Positions 7,552 through 15,705 of a stretch of 16,617 nucleotides of DNA are shown here, piece by piece. A model generated the notes under the pieces. That model saw only the letters and a program-made list of their open reading frames with translations, was not told the DNA's origin and did no database searches. The DNA is taken from NCBI GenBank assembly GCA_021826835.1, contig JAKAYH010000011.1:1-16617 (forward strand), given 5' to 3'. The DNA is from Thermoplasmata archaeon (GTDB lineage: Archaea > Thermoplasmatota > Thermoplasmata > Thermoplasmatales > Thermoplasmataceae). Position numbers and translations under genes: made by a program. Within the stretch, counting starts at the first letter, position 1; every line of letters starts with the position of its first letter.

Positions 7552-8043
7552 TTAGAATTTCCATCCTTCTACCCTGAACATCTCGATTATGCTTATGGAT
7601 TCTATACTGTACTTATTACATACATATGGTATCCTTATCTTATTACCACGAAGCTTTTCTTCCGTGACAACTATTCTTTTTATTTGATCCAGAGTTTGTT
7701 GAATACCCATAGCCATTTCTACAGCAAGAGCCACTACCCATGCATCAGCATCGTATTTTCTATTCTCTTTAACTAACGCGGGATAATTTTTTAATATATC
7801 CTTCAATATTTCAATCTGTTTCTTGGTTGGAGGTATGAATATGCTTTTATTCCTCTTCGCCCAAGATGCAAGTTCATCGTCTCTCTCCTTTACCTCTGAG
7901 AGAACCTCTATAGGGGCTACTAAAAGATGGCCCTTGGAAAGAAATTCCAAATTATTCCATACGCTTGGAAACACGTCTATTGGATTGTGCCTAGTCAGTT
8001 CTACCAGCGAAGATGTGTCAATTATGTAGTGATTGGATGTCAT
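7552..8043 (-). CDS. DUF4411 family PIN-fold protein, probable toxin
   Basis: 163 residues. It opens YIIDTSSLVEL (Asp9), with EVLSEVKE (Glu50), then KYDADAWVVALA (Asp98, Asp100) and the C-terminal run IRIPYVCNKY followed by EMFRVEGWKF, all typical of DUF4411. This family has the PIN fold with its acidic metal site intact here, so RNase activity is expected. DUF4411 genes are commonly paired with an HTH-ImmA gene, read as a type II toxin-antitoxin system. Here the start overlaps the ImmA gene by ATGA (8040-8043), which implies translational coupling. It is wedged between regulator and helicase rather than standing alone, which suggests a role within the defence operon. Confidence 0.88.
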   Translation of the reverse strand: MTSNHYIIDTSSLVELTRHNPIDVFPSVWNNLEFLSKGHLLVAPIEVLSEVKERDDELASWAKRNKSIFIPPTKKQIEILKDILKNYPALVKENRKYDADAWVVALAVEMAMGIQQTLDQIKRIVVTEEKLRGNKIRIPYVCNKYSIESISIIEMFRVEGWKF

Positions 8044-9188
8044 TTTCTCGCTCTTGCCAAAACTTTATCGAAGTTCCTTGATTTTATAGATAAGAAGCTT
8101 AGGGCATCATTGTAAGTTATGAATTCTCTGTCAAAGTTATTGGCAACGAGAGATACGAATTTATTACCAACTTCTGAAATGCACCGCTGATCAGATGCTA
8201 TTCCTATAACCTTCTTTTCTTTCTTTTCCACTTCTGTTTCATTTGAAGTGTATCTAGCAAGCACTGACTCAAATTCTTGCCTTGAAATGTAATTTAGATT
8301 TACCATTTTAATTAGAAGAGCTGCCTTACTTACCTTATATCTCTTAGACAGAGCATTCAGGGTATCTGTCTGTGTGAGATTGGGACTGTATTTATTAAAT
8401 AAATCAATTGAAACTTCTTTTGGCAACAGGAAAGCCGATGCGAAGGAATTACACCAGTCCTCAATGTCATTCCTCGTTTGTAAAGACACTGCCGGGAGAT
8501 CTATTACAGTCTCCCCTAGGATGATGTGACCAAACTCATGCAATAAAGTGAATAACCGAGCTTCGATGCTATCCTTGGTATTTATCACGATAATATTAGG
8601 AAACTCGTCTGTTAATGCAAACCCTCTAGCATCCTCAACAGGCATTGAGAACTGGAAAACTAGAATATTAAGGTCTTCGAGCACGTCCCTTAGATAGCTC
8701 ATCATCTTGTATGCATCTCTGAACTTCCTTTGCTTTTCAATGTCAAAATTTAAGGCTTCTCGATACTCTGAAGCAATGAATTCCGGATTATCAGTCAATT
8801 TTGACTTTTTGATTTCGGTCTTTGTTGAATAATTGATATTAAGGGACAGTTCCATGCTCACATTCTGAAGATTCCTAGCCATTCGAATGACAAGGATTGT
8901 TTTGCGATCGAATATATCAATCTTATTAGGCAGGAGTCTGTAATCCTTAGGCATGGGTCTCTCCTGTTTTGGTTTAGATAAAAAGAATGATGCAATTGGC
9001 CTTTTGTAGATATCAGAAAGGATGTTTAATTGACCCATCGTCGGGTTCTTCTTTCCAGATTCGATGCCTTCTACCACTTCAACTGAGGTGTGTAGCTTCC
9101 TGGCAACTTCATCAATTTTCCAACCCGCACTTGTTCTCAACCAAATTAAAACTTGCGGAGCCACTTCAACAGTAAATGTTTTGGTCAT
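8040..9188 (-). CDS. XRE-HTH/ImmA-IrrE metallopeptidase, regulator or antitoxin
   Basis: 382 residues. Residues about 9-65 are an XRE helix-turn-helix (WKIDEVARKL, VEGIESGKKNPT). The middle holds the ImmA/IrrE zinc peptidase site LLHEFGHIILGE (His217, Glu218, His221), with a probable third ligand Glu243 in IEDWCNSFASAFLLP. Relatives ImmA and IrrE cleave repressors (ImmR, DdrO) in response to mobile-element or DNA-damage signals. The C-terminal part (about 325-382) resembles that of other HTH-ImmA proteins encoded next to DUF4411. I infer that it represses the operon and neutralises the DUF4411 toxin, and that peptidase activity may switch that state. It starts one base after the methyltransferase stop, with GAGGGAT inside the end of that gene as ribosome binding site. 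Confidence 0.9.
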   Translation of the reverse strand: MTKTFTVEVAPQVLIWLRTSAGWKIDEVARKLHTSVEVVEGIESGKKNPTMGQLNILSDIYKRPIASFFLSKPKQERPMPKDYRLLPNKIDIFDRKTILVIRMARNLQNVSMELSLNINYSTKTEIKKSKLTDNPEFIASEYREALNFDIEKQRKFRDAYKMMSYLRDVLEDLNILVFQFSMPVEDARGFALTDEFPNIIVINTKDSIEARLFTLLHEFGHIILGETVIDLPAVSLQTRNDIEDWCNSFASAFLLPKEVSIDLFNKYSPNLTQTDTLNALSKRYKVSKAALLIKMVNLNYISRQEFESVLARYTSNETEVEKKEKKVIGIASDQRCISEVGNKFVSLVANNFDREFITYNDALSFLSIKSRNFDKVLARARK

Positions 9189-9189
9189 T

Positions 9190-12100
9190 TTAATCCCTCA
9201 AACTTCTGGCTTTGTCTATTCTCTGCTTCACTAACTCGCAAACCGACCAGTATACCTCCTTCCTCTCATCATGGGTTAATCCTAATTCATTGAAAATAAT
9301 ATTGTCAAGTTCTGCCCTGTCCGGGAGGGGATTGGGTTTCTGCTCCCTTATTGACTTGTCTTGGTCTATTCCAGTCTCTTCGAAAATTGTTCTTACTTCT
9401 CTCACCAAAAATAGTTCGAAATTATCTCGCATTTTATTTGAGAGATTCACATGATTCAATACCTCAAGTTGCTTTAAGTCACTCTTACTGAATACTTCTG
9501 CTGCACCACCAATCCCCTTGCTACGTCCTTCTACTTCTGAAAGCAATATGCATAATGTTGAATTGAGATATCCAACCAGAGATTTTGTAATATAAGACGA
9601 TTTTGGCTCTATACCTATGAGATTCCCACTAAATGTATATCCATTGGGATTTAGGTAACATTTATGTGTAGACCCTCTACCTGCTAACCATAAGATAGGT
9701 GATTTCCTATTTTCAACTACTTTCTTGAACTTTTCTATGTTTTTAACGATGAAGGAGTCCGCGTCCTTTATAAGAAGGTGATTTTGCTCCTTGACATTCT
9801 TCAGTATAGGAATGAAATTATCATGTTCCTCGTTTTTGACTTTTGATTTGGATTTAATATATTCCCCATATCCTCCTTCTTTTACTCCAGTCCTGACATA
9901 AGCGATGCTTTCTAGCTTATGGAATGTGTCTTTCCCTTTTCCTAAAACAACGTAGTATACATCTGGGGCTCTTAGAAATCTCCCGCCCCACTTATTGCCT
10001 TCGTATGAACCTACACCAAATCTCTTCCCTTGAAATTGGTCTGGATATTCCCATCCGTCCTGCAATAGGTCCTCTTGCATTATTGGAAAGACCCTATAAT
10101 CGATTCCATTTACGAGATTCTGTACTAGTCCGATTAAGTCTTTCTTTCTTATTTTGACCTTAATATTCTCTATTGCTATCAGATTCTTGGGCGATAATAT
10201 TTCTTCTAAAGGTTTCTTGAACATTACAAATTTGGCCACGTTTTCTATCTCTGGCCATATTTTTATATTCCCACCATTCAGTCCAAAAGTCCAGTCGTTT
10301 AGGCTCCTTTGTATTATCTGTGGATAGCCAAAAAGTGCAATTATTGTATTTACATCTGCATGAGCAAAGCTCTTCTTCGGACTATCATATATTCCTATTA
10401 TAGGAACATATTTTATTAGGAATTCCTGCAGGTTCTTCCCGTAATCAACATCTAACCAGGAATTGGAAGTTATAAAACAGAATGTTCCCTTTTCGTTAAG
10501 AAGGCTAAGTCCATGAAAATAGAAATAAATATAATAATCGTTAGTTCTATCTATTTTGTCTATTACACTGAATCTTGTCTTAATCGATTCCTGGAGCTTG
10601 TCTTTATAATTAGATATGTCATAATCTTTAATGTCTTTCTTTTCTTTATTCGGGGGCGAGATTTTTTTATAATTCACATAAGGTGGATTCCCAATGACAA
10701 TGTCGAACCCCCCCTTATCTCCAAAAATCTCCGCAAAGTCTATGTCCCATATAAAAGGTCTCTTCTCAGGATCTTTAAGGTGACTCTTAATATCATTTAG
10801 TTTCTCAATTTCATCATTATTTGTATCAATCCTTATTTGATTTTCTTTATATTTCTTCTCGTCTATTACCTGTTCTCCGACAAGTGTTCTTTGAGACTTT
10901 GCATCTTTTATATTGTTTTCATAATCTTGCATATCTATTCTGAGCCTTTTCACTCTTTCGTCAATGATTTCTTCGAATAATCTGTATTCTTCTTCCTTAA
11001 CCTCTTCTGGAGTCTTAAACCTAGCGGTGGATGAGCTTTCGAAATACTTTCTTTTCTCCTGTTTTAGTTCATCCAATTTCCTCTTCAGGTCATCATTTAA
11101 GTTATGAGTACGTAAATTGAAACTCATGCCACCAATTTCCTGAACTAGAGAATCTCCAACTCTTAGATTGAGATTTAGATTTGGTAAAAGCGGGTATTGT
11201 CTCAAATCCTCTTTTTTGAATTCAGTTTCTACTATAAGTTGAAGCCATAGTCTTAATTCAGCTGCATGAATTGCCCAAGGCATAACATCTACTCCGTATA
11301 GAGAGTATTGAATGATTCTGTCCTTCAATTGAAAGTCCGATAATGTGCTATTAATGTATTTATATATCAGCTTATAAAGGTCAGAAACAACGTTTAGCAT
11401 TCCTACAAGAAACGCCCCAGAACCACAGGCTGGATCAACAACTGATAGATTAGTCAAAGCATCTTCGAGTTTTCGCCACTGATCATTCTTCGTGAACCAA
11501 TCCTCTATTTTCTCTCTTTCTTCGGCAGGATCGAAAAGGATACGATAAAATTTTTCTTTGGGTAATTCGGGTAAATATTTGGACAAGTATTCAACTAAAC
11601 TCCTACGGCACATGAAGTCTACTTCGACTCTTGGAGTGTAGAATATTCCAAGATCGTTTCTATCGTAAATTTCTTCAGCAACATTAGCAAGAGACTCATA
11701 GACATAACCAATCATTTGAGGATCTACAGCAACTTCGGATTCTAATGGCATATCTTCTTTTATTGTGAAATTGTAGGATTCAAAGAATTCAAGAATCTGC
11801 TTGAACATAGTGTCTGTTATGAGAATATTTAGTTTATCGAGGGGATTTTCTCTAAACAATCCTCCATTCAGGTACGGAGCATTTGCCATTGCCTTAACAA
11901 CCTCATCTGGTAATTCCTTAATCTCGTTTGACCTATTATTGAAGGCTTTAAAGAACATTTGTTTGAGCCATTTTTCATAAAACTCATTCGTGCTGTACTT
12001 CCCAAGTGTTCTGTAAGTGGACCATAACCATGCTACGAACATTGGCTTTTCTAGCCAATCTTTTTTTGATATGAATTGAATAAACATAGTCCTATTTAGA

Positions 12101-12753
12101 AGCTGTAATGTAAATTCATGGGATTCCTTACTTGAGATATTCTGTTTTTGAACTTCCCCTCTCAGGTCAAAAAATATTTTCTTGTAACCATCGAAAAAGG
12201 ACTCGGTCACCCTTTCCACACTAAAGGCCCTTTTCCAATTTCTCCATACATCTCTCCAAGTGACTTCATTTACATATTTGAGGTTTGCTAAGGACTCTAT
12301 TACGCTATAATAAGCTGTCTTAGATTTTATGTCCTCTATTTTCACATTAAGCCGAATAAGCTTGAGTTTGTTTTTTCCAGTTTCGGCCTTCTCTTTATCC
12401 GGGAAAACAAAGGTTATCTCGTCATAGTTCACTGTAAAAATAAGAAGATATTGAAGATACTGTTTATCGAACGTATTTGTAACAGTTCTGACAAAAGATG
12501 GCGCCAATGTCGTCGTTTCCAAAAGGAATACGGGAAGTTTCTCGTCTAGATTCAACACAGAGAATACCTCTTTAATCTTATCATTATCCTCTTTTTTAAA
12601 TTCAAATGTGGATTTCTTCCTCTTAGAAGAGATGTCTAGTATTGAATTTTTGGGGTATCCAAGAATACTAAAAAGATCGTAAACACCTTTTGCATCTTTA
12701 ATTTTAAGGATATGGTCATATACATTTTTCTTCATAATAACATCTTCTTCCAT
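9190..12753 (-). CDS. Eco57I-like N6-adenine DNA methyltransferase, large
   Basis: 1187 residues from ATG 12753; a TTG at 12759 and an ATG at 12735 are alternatives. In numbering from the TTG, a helical and mixed N-terminal region (1-360) precedes the gamma-class methylase core: GIFYTP (371-376), motif I VVDPACGSGAFL (440-451), GVDVMPWAIHAAELRLWL (489-506) and motif IV DIVIGNPPY (686-694). About 110 charged coiled-coil residues (553-665) sit between motif I and NPPY. The last 400 residues look like a TaqI-type target-recognition domain and end with GIGGAAEVFSKSDLKQLEVL. It should methylate adenine to mark self DNA. PglX of BREX, DrmMI and type IIG enzymes share this layout. I could not see a clear PD-(D/E)XK site in the N-terminus, so restriction probably lies in the PLD-helicase. 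It is first in the operon. Confidence 0.93.
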   Translation of the reverse strand: MEEDVIMKKNVYDHILKIKDAKGVYDLFSILGYPKNSILDISSKRKKSTFEFKKEDNDKIKEVFSVLNLDEKLPVFLLETTTLAPSFVRTVTNTFDKQYLQYLLIFTVNYDEITFVFPDKEKAETGKNKLKLIRLNVKIEDIKSKTAYYSVIESLANLKYVNEVTWRDVWRNWKRAFSVERVTESFFDGYKKIFFDLRGEVQKQNISSKESHEFTLQLLNRTMFIQFISKKDWLEKPMFVAWLWSTYRTLGKYSTNEFYEKWLKQMFFKAFNNRSNEIKELPDEVVKAMANAPYLNGGLFRENPLDKLNILITDTMFKQILEFFESYNFTIKEDMPLESEVAVDPQMIGYVYESLANVAEEIYDRNDLGIFYTPRVEVDFMCRRSLVEYLSKYLPELPKEKFYRILFDPAEEREKIEDWFTKNDQWRKLEDALTNLSVVDPACGSGAFLVGMLNVVSDLYKLIYKYINSTLSDFQLKDRIIQYSLYGVDVMPWAIHAAELRLWLQLIVETEFKKEDLRQYPLLPNLNLNLRVGDSLVQEIGGMSFNLRTHNLNDDLKRKLDELKQEKRKYFESSSTARFKTPEEVKEEEYRLFEEIIDERVKRLRIDMQDYENNIKDAKSQRTLVGEQVIDEKKYKENQIRIDTNNDEIEKLNDIKSHLKDPEKRPFIWDIDFAEIFGDKGGFDIVIGNPPYVNYKKISPPNKEKKDIKDYDISNYKDKLQESIKTRFSVIDKIDRTNDYYIYFYFHGLSLLNEKGTFCFITSNSWLDVDYGKNLQEFLIKYVPIIGIYDSPKKSFAHADVNTIIALFGYPQIIQRSLNDWTFGLNGGNIKIWPEIENVAKFVMFKKPLEEILSPKNLIAIENIKVKIRKKDLIGLVQNLVNGIDYRVFPIMQEDLLQDGWEYPDQFQGKRFGVGSYEGNKWGGRFLRAPDVYYVVLGKGKDTFHKLESIAYVRTGVKEGGYGEYIKSKSKVKNEEHDNFIPILKNVKEQNHLLIKDADSFIVKNIEKFKKVVENRKSPILWLAGRGSTHKCYLNPNGYTFSGNLIGIEPKSSYITKSLVGYLNSTLCILLSEVEGRSKGIGGAAEVFSKSDLKQLEVLNHVNLSNKMRDNFELFLVREVRTIFEETGIDQDKSIREQKPNPLPDRAELDNIIFNELGLTHDERKEVYWSVCELVKQRIDKARSLRD

Positions 12754-12782
12754 TTTCAAAGCCCCTTATTTAATTCTTCTGA

Positions 12783-12793
12783 TACAATTTGTA
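12783..12793. promoter_or_regulatory. TACAA-N-TTGTA palindrome before the operon
   Basis: Perfect 5-1-5 inverted repeat about 30 bases upstream of the methyltransferase start. It lies where a TATA box (candidates on the minus strand at about 12796-12812) and the start of transcription would be. A symmetric site here is a plausible operator for the HTH-ImmA protein of the same operon. Confidence 0.35.
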
Positions 12794-12880
12794 CATAGTA
12801 TAATAATATTTGTAACTTCAGTGTATTATATCTGCTTCTCCTCTTCTTTATTAAAGCGACAGGATTAAGGGGGTGCAAAT

Positions 12881-12906
12881 CGTTAACGGCCTGGAAGAAC
12901 GTTAAC
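12881..12906. repeat. Two CGTTAAC sites 19 bases apart
   Basis: CGTTAAC occurs at 12881-12887 and 12900-12906, each containing the palindrome GTTAAC. The start-to-start distance of 19 bases is close to two helical turns, so dimers bound at both would sit on the same face of DNA. They lie about 130 bases upstream of the methyltransferase start. A regulatory role is inference only. Confidence 0.3.
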
Positions 12907-12970
12907 TTACACATTCGACTGAGGAATAAATTATTGTATATTGACTCCTAGAATATGCTTTGTTCATATC

Positions 12971-13102
12971 CTAGTTCCTGCTCAGAATTACCATTATATG
13001 GGAGTCATGATCTCCAAGATTCTTCAATTCTCGCCTCCCTATCTCCCAGTATTCCAGCTGACGTCGTGCCCTGACAAAATCATTGTTCAATTCATTCGGC
13101 CT
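12971..13102 (-). pseudogene. C-terminal gene remnant, family not recognised
   Basis: A 43-codon minus-strand frame to TAG 12971-12973 has NELNNDFVRARRQLEYWE and LKNLGDHDSHIMVIL, a charged, protein-like helix followed by a hydrophobic strand. Just upstream, another frame (to about 13150) carries GSDEKYLKAE up to a TGA, so the original gene was probably continuous and later frameshifted. No start codon or promoter is left. The gap 12760-13286 otherwise holds only the putative control sites. Confidence 0.3.
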
Positions 13103-13286
13103 TTAGATATTTCTCGTCACTTCCTATACTTTTTCCAAGTGTTGGTTCTTACATAGGCAAAAGTTACTAGCATTTCATGCAGAGGATTTAGTGTTGCATA
13201 TATTATTAAAATTCAGTGTTTATTGTGTTACTAAAATTACAGGTTTAATGGCATAAAACGTTATTTCTAACTATAACTATGTAACA

Positions 13287-13469
13287 TTAGGCATTTTCTA
13301 AAGCAATATGTAAAACAACATCAAGACTTAACGGTCCCAATTGTGCTAAACCTCTTCCAACGTTGCCTACTCCGTTATTCTTTAACAAGTCGTCCACTCC
13401 ACTGTGTACTGCAATTTCAGCTGGAATAATCATTAAGTGTATTCCATCATTTTTATTATTTTTTGTCAT
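13287..13469 (-). CDS. Hypothetical 60-residue protein
   Basis: From ATG 13467-13469 to the stop at 13287. A hydrophilic start (MTKNNKNDG) leads into IHLMIIPAEIAVHSGVDDL, a glycine-rich turn (NNGVGNVGRG) and a leucine-rich end. There is no Cys, no obvious signal peptide and no transmembrane segment. I do not recognise the family. A TATA-like box centred 23-24 bases before the ATG supports a leaderless gene. It lies 76 bases beyond the stop of the DUF2130 gene and has its own promoter, so it is not clearly part of that unit. It could also be the remaining piece of a longer gene. Confidence 0.5.
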   Translation of the reverse strand: MTKNNKNDGIHLMIIPAEIAVHSGVDDLLKNNGVGNVGRGLAQLGPLSLDVVLHIALENA

Positions 13470-13488
13470 ATATTAAAATTGGAATGTG

Positions 13489-13496
13489 CTATTTAA
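13489..13496 (-). promoter_or_regulatory. TATA box of the 60-residue ORF
   Basis: The minus strand reads TTAAATAG, centred about 23-24 bases upstream of ATG 13469, the spacing of a leaderless archaeal promoter. Confidence 0.4.
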
Positions 13497-13507
13497 CCTT
13501 TGCTGAA

Positions 13508-13519
13508 AGTTACGTAACT
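13508..13519. promoter_or_regulatory. 12-bp perfect palindrome AGTTACGTAACT
   Basis: A perfect 12-base palindrome lies 12 bases upstream of the TATA box of the 60-residue ORF and between the two genes. Its position suits a regulator-binding site. It is not extended by further pairing, so a hairpin terminator for the DUF2130 gene is unlikely. Confidence 0.3.
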
Positions 13520-13545
13520 GGGCAACCGTTACCGGTTAAACATGT

Positions 13546-14787
13546 TCACTCGTCCCGTGGACCGTCATTAGATTTGACATCATTTGTACCATGAGTTGCA
13601 CTAAAATTGTTAGGTATTGCTTTCCGTGAATCGTATTCCGCGGAAAAAACAGGTATTTCCGGAAGGTTAGCAATACCAGAAATATTTCCATATAGCTTTA
13701 CAAGGTTACGTAAACTATTGGTTAACTGGGTTTCTCTCTTTTTCCAAATCCGTTCCATTGTCGCTTTTTCCTTCTGTATATCGCTAAGGGCATTAAATAC
13801 AGGAAGAGCAGAGCCTTCCAAATAACTCCTGAATTCATTGCTCAAAACGAAGTTGTACAAAATCCCTTCTTTCTCTGTTCGATCAATATTGGCCCTCTTC
13901 AGTTCGAAAAGTTTAAGCAGGTTACTGCGAAGAAGATGAGCAATTGGATCAATAAGTTGAAAATTCGCTATAACAATACCCTTCCTCAAGTCAAAACTCT
14001 TAATGTCTTTTGGTAAGGATTCCGACATTAAAATGCCAATGTCTCCTTTAACAGAGTCCCTGTCTCCTATAAGCTTATCAATCCATTTTTCAGACCAGTT
14101 CTTTGTTTTCTTGGATTCCCAGACTATAGTTCCAACTTCCTCTCCGGCACCGTTCCTAACAGTATGTATTACATCAGCCCCCTTAATGCCTCGTGGAACT
14201 GGCTCTATTAAATCATGTGGAAACGCTAACCGCAGAGTTTCCTCAAGCACAAGCTCCTGAATCTCGCCCTGAGCTTCCTGTGACCCCTGGGTTAGCTTTG
14301 TCTGCATCTCCTGAACTTCATTTTTTTGGCGCTCGATTTTAAGTTTTAATTGAGAAATTTCATTCTCGTAATTCTTCTTAGCAATTTCCTCAATACTTTT
14401 TTCCCAATCTTTCCTTCTGGCTTCAACCTCCTGCTCAATCTTAAGAGGTAATTCCTTCTCTTTGAGTTCAACGTCACGGCTTTTCTTCAGAAATTCTAAT
14501 TCTTTCTTATTAGCCTCATCCAATTTAGTTTCAAGGTCTTTAACTTTCCCTTCATTTTCCTTAAACTCGTTTGAAATTTTTTGCCTTTCTTCATTCCGTA
14601 CCTTTTCCTCTGTTTCTTTCTCTATTTTTTCTGTCTCAATCGTTAACCTATTTTCTAATTCATCTTCCAGTTCATGTTTTAGTGTATCTGTAAGGGAAAA
14701 TTCCTGACCACATTTAGGGCACACAACCAGCAACATTTGGTTGCCAACTATTCTTTTCTTAGCGTTTGTTTTTACCATTTTCATCAT
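13546..14787 (-). CDS. DUF2130 protein, coiled coil plus PD-(D/E)XK-like domain
   Basis: 413 residues from ATG 14787. A half zinc-ribbon LLVVCPKCGQEF (Cys23, Cys26) is followed by a long charged coiled coil (about 34-176). The C-terminal domain has KGADVIHTV (Asp205), then GTIVWESKKTKNWSEKWI (Glu224, Lys226) and later GIVIANFQLIDPIAHLLR. This is the DUF2130 architecture. The D...E-x-K arrangement matches the PD-(D/E)XK nuclease fold, so it may bind or cut DNA; activity is inferred. The frame stays open upstream to 14856, but the TATA box centred about 28 bases before ATG 14787 and the family start argue for this one. It has its own promoter and lies beside the methyltransferase operon, so it may be an accessory defence gene. 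Confidence 0.85.
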   Translation of the reverse strand: MMKMVKTNAKKRIVGNQMLLVVCPKCGQEFSLTDTLKHELEDELENRLTIETEKIEKETEEKVRNEERQKISNEFKENEGKVKDLETKLDEANKKELEFLKKSRDVELKEKELPLKIEQEVEARRKDWEKSIEEIAKKNYENEISQLKLKIERQKNEVQEMQTKLTQGSQEAQGEIQELVLEETLRLAFPHDLIEPVPRGIKGADVIHTVRNGAGEEVGTIVWESKKTKNWSEKWIDKLIGDRDSVKGDIGILMSESLPKDIKSFDLRKGIVIANFQLIDPIAHLLRSNLLKLFELKRANIDRTEKEGILYNFVLSNEFRSYLEGSALPVFNALSDIQKEKATMERIWKKRETQLTNSLRNLVKLYGNISGIANLPEIPVFSAEYDSRKAIPNNFSATHGTNDVKSNDGPRDE

Positions 14788-14810
14788 CGATTTAAAATAT
14801 CTATGTACTA

Positions 14811-14820
14811 AAATATATTT
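14811..14820 (-). promoter_or_regulatory. TATA box of the DUF2130 gene
   Basis: The minus strand reads AAATATATTT, centred about 28 bases before ATG 14787. It would give a leaderless or nearly leaderless transcript and is the main reason for preferring that start. Confidence 0.5.
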
Positions 14821-15045
14821 GTTTCTAATACTTAATCTTGTGTAGGACAGCGTCATATTTTTTCCATGATGTGATTAATAGTTGGTGACCATTTTTGAAA
14901 AGATACAGATGAAACTATGCGGAAATGTTCTTTCTTTTACTGAGGTTGTTCATCTGAAATATATGATTGTGATTGTGGAATCATACATGTCCAGAGTTGG
15001 TGGGTGATGCATGTCAACTGCATTGGAATAATAATATCCCCACTC

Positions 15046-15591
15046 TCAGTTGAATTTAGTAGAGAGATGTTTGATCAGGAAGTCTATGCGGAGTTCTTCG
15101 CTTATCTTGTATTCTGAGGCTTTATTTTTTGAAATTGATAGAGAATGATGCCAACCTTCTAGGTACATAGGGCACACAACCGTTTAATTTGTTTCCCCAA
15201 ACCTGATTGTGAAGTAAAAATATCCTTTTTCCAACACATACCAGAAAAGTATGTTAGCAATTTCTATAATTATAATGTAAATTTCCTCAGGTTTTGAGCT
15301 GATATCTATCCTTCTTCTATCACTTTAGACCGGAACTCGGCCCATAAAGTCCATACGAATCGGCCGCTTGCTACTATAAATATGCTCATGCTTTACACTG
15401 TTTATAGATTTTATTTTATCCTCCGAAGTGCAGAAAATTTGACATAATGTCCCTTGTATAAGTTATTTGAAACGTTGTATATCCGGTGATTTGATTATGA
15501 ACCAATAAACTAAAGTTGTGTTGGTTTCTTTCGTACCAAATACCAATACCATTTGATGATATGGACAGTACAACCAAGTGAGCACTGCTTC
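15046..15591 (-). pseudogene. Stop-riddled 182-codon gene remnant
   Basis: One minus-strand frame has only three internal stops (TAA at 15463-15465, 15325-15327 and 15184-15186) in 182 codons, far fewer than expected in such AT-rich DNA. Pieces read YHQMVLVFGTKETNTTLVYW, then SSKRPIRMDFMGRVPV, then SSKPEEIYIIIIEIANILF and, last, SISKNKASEYKISEELRIDF. The composition is protein-like throughout, with basic and aromatic runs as in DDE transposases, but I see no diagnostic triad and cannot name the family. The rest of the gap 14860-15705 shows no further gene. Confidence 0.35.
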
Positions 15592-15705
15592 TTATCAATA
15601 AGATATAAAAAAGATAGTGAAAATTTTATGCTTTCTATGGTTAAAAGACAGTAATTACTGATACTTATTGGGCACTTTAAATCGCCCTCTTTAGAATTGG
15701 CTTCT

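Noticed and set aside
9190..12753. BREX or complete DISARM locus
   Set aside because: The methylase fits, but PglZ, BrxC, DrmA and DrmB homologues are not in the window; parts could lie outside only on other transcripts.
12941..13156. 71-residue plus-strand frame
   Set aside because: The opposite strand carries the more protein-like, charged remnant, and there is no start signal for the plus frame.
14716..15182. GGTTGTGTGCCCTA shared by the DUF2130 gene and 15169-15182 as a duplication
   Set aside because: A single 14-base match is near what chance gives in this length, and similarity does not extend on either side.
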